From Heloderma charlesbogerti (lineage: Eukaryota; Chordata; Lepidosauria; Squamata; Helodermatidae), in assembly GCA_026122225.1 (NCBI GenBank), contig JANEZZ010002765.1, forward strand, positions 494,729 through 558,728: DNA of 64,000 nt, given 5' to 3'. Under the pieces are notes generated by a model. It was not told where the DNA came from and did not search any database. It saw nothing but the letters and a program-made list of their open reading frames with translations. This document shows positions 60,001-64,000 of this stretch, piece by piece. Both the position numbers and the translations under genes were made by a program. Position 1 is the stretch's first letter. Every line of letters starts with the position of its first letter.

Positions 60001-62445
60001 CTCTGGGTGCAGCCATTGTTTGCGCGCCAACCGGGCACTGCGCCTCCTTTCCGCGCCCTCCATCTGGCGCCGCTCTCTGCGTCTGCGTCGCGCATCCACC
60101 AAGTCTGCTATCTCTGCTTGGTCACTCCCTGGACTGCTTTCTAATCTAGGAATGCTGGTGGGAGGAATCTCCGTCAGCTGTGGGCCCTGGGAAAGCGGAG
60201 CGCGCTCCTCTCCCAGGAGCGACTGCTCTTCCTCAGAATCAGAACTACTCTGGGATTCTATGGGCTCAGTGTCCACCCTGACAGCCCCAGCCATAGCCAA
60301 TGGTCAGGAATGATAGGAATTGGAATCCAACAACATTTGGAGGGCTACATATTTCCTTCCCTTTCACTAAAGGATGCGGAAACTCTCTTACCTCCAAGAC
60401 TATGTGTGTGTGTGTGTGTGTTTGTTTGTTTATTTATCCTACACCTTCTGCAAGGAACCCAAGCAATATAGTTCTTTTTTTTCTCTCATTTTATCTTCAC
60501 AAAAACCCTGTGAGGTTGGAATGCCAGCTGAGAGATAATAACTGACCTAAGGTCACCCAGTGAGTTTCAAAACTGAGTAGGGGTTTGAATCTGGGTCTCC
60601 CTAGTTCAAGTCCGACACTCTTACCACTCTACTACATTGGATCTCAAGAGTAACTATGTGTTGAATAAAGCAGTATGGTGACTATCTGAGTTTCTACTGT
60701 GTGTATTTAGCCCAACACACCCTACTAGCTACAGGAAAGCTGTTGTGTAGCTGGGACAATTTATGTTAGTAGAGGTTGCTGGGGGCAACTTGGCTCATGA
60801 GGGCAACTTGAGATGTGACCCAAACTATGCAGTTGCGCTCAATGGGCACCCTTTCTCAGTGAGTTCCCCTGCTCACCACCATTGTCACCAGCTGTTCTTG
60901 GTCCGCATCTTCCTTCTCACTGCCATCACTTGCTCACTTAATAGGCAGAGAGTCAGTGAGCAAATAGGAAGTGGAATACAGTGTTCCTCACCACCACCAC
61001 CACTGTTGTCTCGGCCAGAACAACAGGCAGGGGAACAAGCAGGTTGCAGTGGTGAAAAAGAGGAGCAACTCCAGGGGGCTCTGGTCAGTGGGCCCCTGCT
61101 GGGATGTGGGCCCTTGGCAGGTGCCCGACCATGCCTACCCTTGGTGCTGTCCATGGCGATACGTGCCTGTGTATTGTGGCCTCTAAGTGCTTGCTGAATC
61201 CCCTGGTTTTGTGGCAGGGGTGGTGCTGGAGGACACAACTCCTCTGACAGGCTCCTTTGTCTGGGGCTACAAAAACAGGAGGTTTACTAAACTCTGGTGG
61301 GCTTAATACATTGGTGCTGGGCTGTACATAACATGGAGCTGAGGAGTTTGACACGTCTGAAGATAGCAAAGGTGACACTACAGTAAAAGAAATATATGCC
61401 ACATACAATTAGCCACCATGTAAGTCAATGCTCATAATAGGTAATAAATTAGATTCTTCTTGCTTCTCAATAGGGAGCAACATCCATCAGGGATACAACT
61501 GAAAGTACAAAAATGTATAATCAAGATAACTAATATGCAATGAGTGGCATTGTGTATTAATCTACAGCCACAATGTGTTTTTTGCTTTAATGCAGGGGTG
61601 CAGAACCTCAGGCCTGTGGGCCAAATCTGGCCTACCTGCGGACTCAATCCAGATGGCTGCACCCCCTTTCCCTCCGACCACCAATCATTTGGTGGTTTTC
61701 CCAGTGGAGGCTGGTGGCTCTGATGTCAGTGGGGCAGGGAATCTGCCCTGTGTTTCAGTCAGAACTCTAAAGGAGCTATCCACAATGCTTCCCTACCCCA
61801 CTGACATCAGAACCACTAGTCTCCACTACATTTCCCAGCTTATTTGCAGCCCCCCTCCAATTCTAAAAGGTTTAAATGCCTCTCCTAAGGCTTAGCTACT
61901 GGCCAACTTCTAAGCTAAAATATGCTGCAATTTTTGGTATTTGGCCCCACCCCCTTTGCCTTTGGCCCTGCCCACCACTGAATGTGGCCCCCGAGAGCTC
62001 CTCTAAAATTGAATGTGGCCTTCAGGCTTGAAAGAGGTTCAACACTCCTGCTTTAATGATTAATATCCATCTTTCATCCCATTGTAGGGGGAGGCAGAGG
62101 TGTCTGAAGGGTGTTGCCTGCCTTTGCTCAGCTCCTCCGTAACTTGTGTGTTCTCTCTCCTCCTTGTTTTAGTCCACTGGAGGCAAATACCAGATCCAGC
62201 TCTTTGAGAAGGGTGACTTTAGTGGCCAGATGCATGAATCCACAGAGGACTGCCCTTCTCTCATGGAGCAGTTTCATTTCCGGGAAATTCACTCCTGCAA
62301 AGTCGTGGACGGGGCCTGGGTTTTCTATGAGCACCCCAACTTCCATGGCCGGCAGTATCTCCTGGAGAAAGGGGAGTACAGTAAACCCATGGAGTGGGGG
62401 GCTGCCTCCCCAGTGGTCCAGTCCTTCCGCCATATTGCAGAGTAG
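54039..62445 (+). CDS. CRYGS: gamma-S crystallin, complete
   Basis: A lens structural protein: two beta-gamma-crystallin domains, each of two Greek-key motifs, that stay monomeric and keep the lens clear. Coding exons: 54039-54059 (MSKTGSR), 59091-59333 (81 codons, motifs 1-2) and 62173-62445 (90 codons plus stop, motifs 3-4). Total 178 residues, the human length, with all introns phase 0 and GT-AG. The extended N-terminal arm (human MSKTGTK) separates gamma-S from gammas A-F. Motifs seen: [63 protein letters not shown] and [15 protein letters not shown]. Introns are 5.0 and 2.8 kb and full of transposons. A TATA box precedes it and AATAAA follows. Confidence 0.97.
54795..54880. repeat. short interspersed foldback repeat
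   Basis: ggctgcagtcctgtgcaggg and ttacttgggagtagatca mark the left arm; ttttagtagacatgcgcagc the right. It lies in CRYGS intron 1. Confidence 0.55.
55823..56357 (-). mobile_element. solo-LTR-like insertion, copy 1
   Basis: 535 bases, starting TGTCAGG and ending CCTGACA in plus orientation. Flanks gccac and gccat match at 4 of 5 bases. It is colinear with 59755-60283 along its length. On the minus strand an ATTAAA polyadenylation-like site lies at 55905-55910, about 85 bases from the end, which sets the LTR orientation. Minus-strand sequence from its first base is open and reads [19 protein letters not shown]. In CRYGS intron 1. Confidence 0.7.
56925..57415 (+). mobile_element. BovB (RTE) LINE 3' end
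   Basis: This 5'-truncated copy carries the last part of the BovB ORF (57402 stop) and a short tail (aataaacaacaa). Motifs: [50 protein letters not shown] and [12 protein letters not shown]. BovB is shared patchily by ruminants and squamates, which supports the host assignment. It lies in CRYGS intron 1. Confidence 0.92.
56950..57402 (+). pseudogene. BovB ORF2 C-terminal fragment
   Basis: About 150 codons remain open to a TAA stop at 57400-57402. Only the region after the reverse transcriptase palm is present, so it can have no enzymatic activity. The frame has no internal stop, which suggests a fairly young insertion. An ATG further left (56851) belongs to the surrounding hAT-like element. 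Confidence 0.88.
58499..58521. repeat. (AATT)n microsatellite
   Basis: Five to six AATT units at the tail junction of the reversed L2-like fragment. Confidence 0.85.
58522..58690 (-). mobile_element. L2-like LINE 3' end, reverse
   Basis: ttaatcgcccatctggccgg and cactctgggcgatgtaca reverse-match the 3' end of 30085-32975; cctgcctgaataaccaagttttcagtg matches its final coding codons. Confidence 0.85.
59552..59680. repeat. near-perfect palindromic repeat
   Basis: Outer arms gcaatcctatgcatctttag and ctaaagatgcataggatt, and inner arms ctacaactcccagcattccc and gggaatgctgagagttgtag, pair around ccagcc/catgctgg. Over 110 bases the halves are almost exact inverses. In CRYGS intron 2, about 220 bases after exon 2. 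Confidence 0.85.
59711..60350. repeat. hAT-type foldback MITE split by a solo LTR
   Basis: Left arm ggaaacttttggctctccag, attgttgtacttcatcag; right arm agccatagccaatggtcagg, gaattggaatccaacaac, ggagggctacat. Joined, the halves form the usual MITE; the LTR 59755-60283 lies between them. Confidence 0.75.
59755..60283 (-). mobile_element. solo-LTR-like insertion, copy 2
   Basis: 529 bases beginning TGTCAAGG and ending CCCTGACA, flanked by a perfect 5-bp duplication gcccc (59750-59754 and 60284-60288), as LTR retroelements make. AATAAA on the minus strand (59841-59836) lies about 80 bases from the element end, so the LTR points to minus. On that strand the sequence is open from its first base to about 59968. 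It encodes an acidic, Ser-rich part ([19 protein letters not shown]) and a basic part ([19 protein letters not shown]). In CRYGS intron 2. Confidence 0.8.
60403..60420. repeat. (TG)n microsatellite
   Basis: Nine TG units followed by a TTTG run. Confidence 0.9.
60425..60660 (-). mobile_element. tRNA-derived SINE (MIR-like), reverse
   Basis: Core cacaaaaaccctgtgaggttgg and ctaaggtcacccagtgag are typical of MIR/CORE-SINEs. The tRNA-like head lies at the right on the minus strand (tagtagagtggtaagagtg, cagattcaaacc). Same family as 27455-27601. Confidence 0.7.
61593..62050. mobile_element. hAT non-autonomous element with perfect 8-bp target duplication
   Basis: 458 bases, starting CAGGGGTGCAGAACCTC and ending GAGGTTCAACACTCCTG. 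It is flanked on both sides by CTTTAATG (61585-61592 and 62051-62058). Such termini and an 8-bp duplication define hAT transposons. No coding capacity. It lies about 120 bases before CRYGS exon 3 and is the best reference copy for the related pieces at 2838, 23126, 56846 and 58382. Confidence 0.85.
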
Positions 62446-62493
62446 GAAGCAGCAGAAGTCTGACACCGGTGAGAAAGCTGCCTGGATGCCATC

Positions 62494-62499
62494 AATAAA
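62494..62499 (+). terminator. CRYGS polyadenylation signal
   Basis: AATAAA stands 49 bases after the CRYGS stop codon, followed by a GT-rich stretch (cttgtgggcttg; gtcgttatttgtggc). A short 3' UTR is normal for gamma crystallins. Confidence 0.9.
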
Positions 62500-62632
62500 G
62501 CACTTGTGGGCTTGATGCTCCCTGTCGTTATTTGTGGCAAATGTGTCACTCTGAGTGTTTTCTTTAAGGGTGATGATTAATCTCTGGAATACCCCTTGTT
62601 TTTAGTCCATTGCTTGAATGACGGGGGGGGGG

Positions 62633-62660
62633 CTGTCTGTCTGTCTGTCTGTCTGTCTGT
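62633..62660. repeat. (CTGT)7 microsatellite
   Basis: Seven CTGT units after a run of ten G. Confidence 0.95.
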
Positions 62661-62964
62661 CCTTGTCCCTTTTGTGGTAGTCCCTTAGCTACATTTTTTA
62701 GAAGGGCAGTATCAGAATTTGGCCGGTGGAGGCTGGTGGCTCCAATGTCAGTGGGGTCGTGCATCTGCTCTGGGTTTCAGTTGGAACCAGTCAGAGCTCT
62801 AAATGAGCTATCCAAGGTGTGGAAATTGTGGGAGATGGAGTTAGAGTGGGGCTTGTAGATTTCATTAAGGATCTTCTCTAGCCTTTCCCCACATAATGTG
62901 CTTTAGAAGCTGTGAAGGGAAGTAGATCACCACAGACAGAGTGTAAAGTCTAGAATCTCTTGAG

Positions 62965-63150
62965 GTGAGAACATAGGAAGCTGCCTTATACCATCGGTCC
63001 ATCTAGCACGGTACTGTCAACACTGACTGGCAGTGGCCCTCCAGGGTTTCAGGCAGGATTCTTTCCTAGCCCTATCTGGAGATGCCGGGGATTGAATTGG
63101 GACCTTCTGCATACAAACCATGGGCTTTACAACTAAGCCATGGCTCTTTC
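62965..63150 (-). mobile_element. tRNA-derived SINE, reverse
   Basis: On the minus strand the head has agcttagttgtaaagccc (A box) and ggtcccaattcaatccc (B box). The plus-strand start gaacataggaagctgcctta is its reversed 3' end. A common squamate/turtle SINE, distinct from the SINE at 38638. Confidence 0.75.
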
Positions 63151-63554
63151 AGGTGTCCCCCCCGCCCACATTCATTAAACATGTGGGGGGAGGCTGTGCT
63201 TGCTGGCTGCCCAGTCCGCTGCCTCCAACTCCATCAGGTTGAGTAGAACATGAGAATATAGGTGTGCGTACAGCTGTACATATGCAGGCTTCTACACAAT
63301 CAGGTTCCCAATTACATGGACGCTGTATGTGTGTCGAAGTCCCTTTCACACACTCTGCTGAGTGCATGGAGGTCAGATCACCTGCTGCAGCCCCATTCCT
63401 TCCGTCATGTGTTTAGTCAGTGGGGATATTAGAAGAGAACATAGGGCTTCTCGAGCTGGTAGCATGTCATGCTCCTAGTTGGGTACAAAAACCATCCAAG
63501 TCAAAACCTTTTCTCTGGGATACCTCTACAGACTCTCCCATGTAGCATTTGTCT

Positions 63555-63705
63555 TCTAGAACAGGGATAGGCAGAAGGTAAATCTCCAGATGTTCCAGAC
63601 TTTAACTCCCAGAAGCCTCTGCCAGGGCCAATGGTCAGGAATGCTGGGAATTGAAGTCCAAAACATTTGGAGCTCTACTTTCTGCCCACCTCTGTTCTAG
63701 AATAT
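63555..63705. repeat. hAT-type foldback MITE
   Basis: agaacagggataggcagaagg mirrors tttctgcccacctctgttct; inner arms tttaactcccagaagcctc and gctgggaattgaagtcc. Confidence 0.75.
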
Positions 63706-63731
63706 TTGTCTCCAGGTATATCTACAGTAAG

Positions 63732-63805
63732 GGGCCGCGGTGGCTTAGTGGTTAAGACGCTGAACTGCAGACCGGAAGGTCGGCAGGACAGCAGTTCGAG
63801 ACCGC
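63732..63805 (+). mobile_element. head of a tRNA-derived SINE, cut off
   Basis: ggggccgcggtggcttagtgg and cagcagttcgagacc match the head of the SINE at 38638-38993 with few differences. The match stops after gagacc; the body and BovB-like end are missing. Confidence 0.85.
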
Positions 63806-64000
63806 TCTCTGCTCTTCACTATTTTATCAAGATTTGCATGAGGGGGGTCACGGGGTTCACGATTACGCCCCTCCGCACCCCACCAGTCAACCGTATCAGC
63901 GGGACGCCGGCCCGTCATCCGACCGCTTCAGCCGAAGATCTATGCTCCTAGACATACAACAAGACCCTCAGCCTCCAAATATCACCCGATTATAGCCACG
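63806..64000. other. unexplained CpG-rich stretch
   Basis: These 195 bases match nothing else in the window. They contain about fifteen CpG pairs, far more than the CpG-poor surroundings, and directly replace the SINE body. They run off the window, so it may be the start of a longer element. Confidence 0.4.

Noticed and set aside
59968..60300. Host gene for the Arg-rich protein on the minus strand
   Set aside because: The frame lies in an LTR-like insertion with a target duplication, its ATG is in the flanking MITE, and a sister copy exists at 55823-56357.
62965..63150. tRNA gene
   Set aside because: A- and B-box-like motifs are present, but the cloverleaf is incomplete and a SINE 3' end is attached. 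The same holds for 27455, 38638, 60425 and 63732.

Overview
The window is nuclear DNA from a vertebrate, most likely a squamate reptile (lizard or snake). Four spliced protein genes with canonical metazoan introns are present. The repeats are CR1/L3-like and L2-like LINEs, a BovB (RTE) LINE end, tRNA-derived SINEs with a BovB-like 3' end, and many hAT-type foldback elements. That mix is typical of squamates, but the species cannot be told from the sequence.

Layout. Bases 1-6100 are repeats: a LINE tail, foldback elements and a broken Ty3/gypsy-like retrotransposon with a CR1 end inside it. Bases 6129-8429 (+) hold three coding exons of a gene resembling PROCR (endothelial protein C receptor); its signal-peptide exon was not found. 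Bases 12874-28049 (-) hold all ten coding exons of DNAJB11 (ERdj3, 358 residues). A CpG-rich block at 27640-29345 lies between DNAJB11 and TBCCD1 and looks like a shared divergent promoter. A 2.9 kb L2-like LINE (30085-32975) follows. Bases 35392-45043 (+) hold the six coding exons of TBCCD1 (555 residues), whose first coding exon appears to end in a GC donor. Bases 45044-53950 are mostly anonymous sequence with CR1 and hAT pieces. Bases 54039-62445 (+) hold CRYGS (gamma-S crystallin, 178 residues) with a 7-codon first coding exon behind a TATA box. Its introns carry two related solo-LTR-like insertions, a BovB end inside a hAT-like element, and a hAT-like element with a perfect 8-bp target duplication. 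The last 195 bases are an unexplained CpG-rich stretch that interrupts a SINE.

How the genes relate. CRYGS, TBCCD1 and DNAJB11 keep the order and relative orientation of human 3q27. They are not a pathway: DNAJB11 is an ER-lumen BiP co-chaperone, TBCCD1 a centrosome/Golgi-positioning protein, and CRYGS a lens structural protein. Only DNAJB11 and TBCCD1 share a regulatory region. The unexpected member is the PROCR-like gene, which sits tail-to-tail with DNAJB11 on the side where mammals have the fetuin genes (AHSG, FETUB); human PROCR is on chromosome 20. I saw no clearly new multi-gene system. The best leads are the PROCR-like locus, the LTRs that carry an open frame, the GC-AG intron and the unexplained right end.
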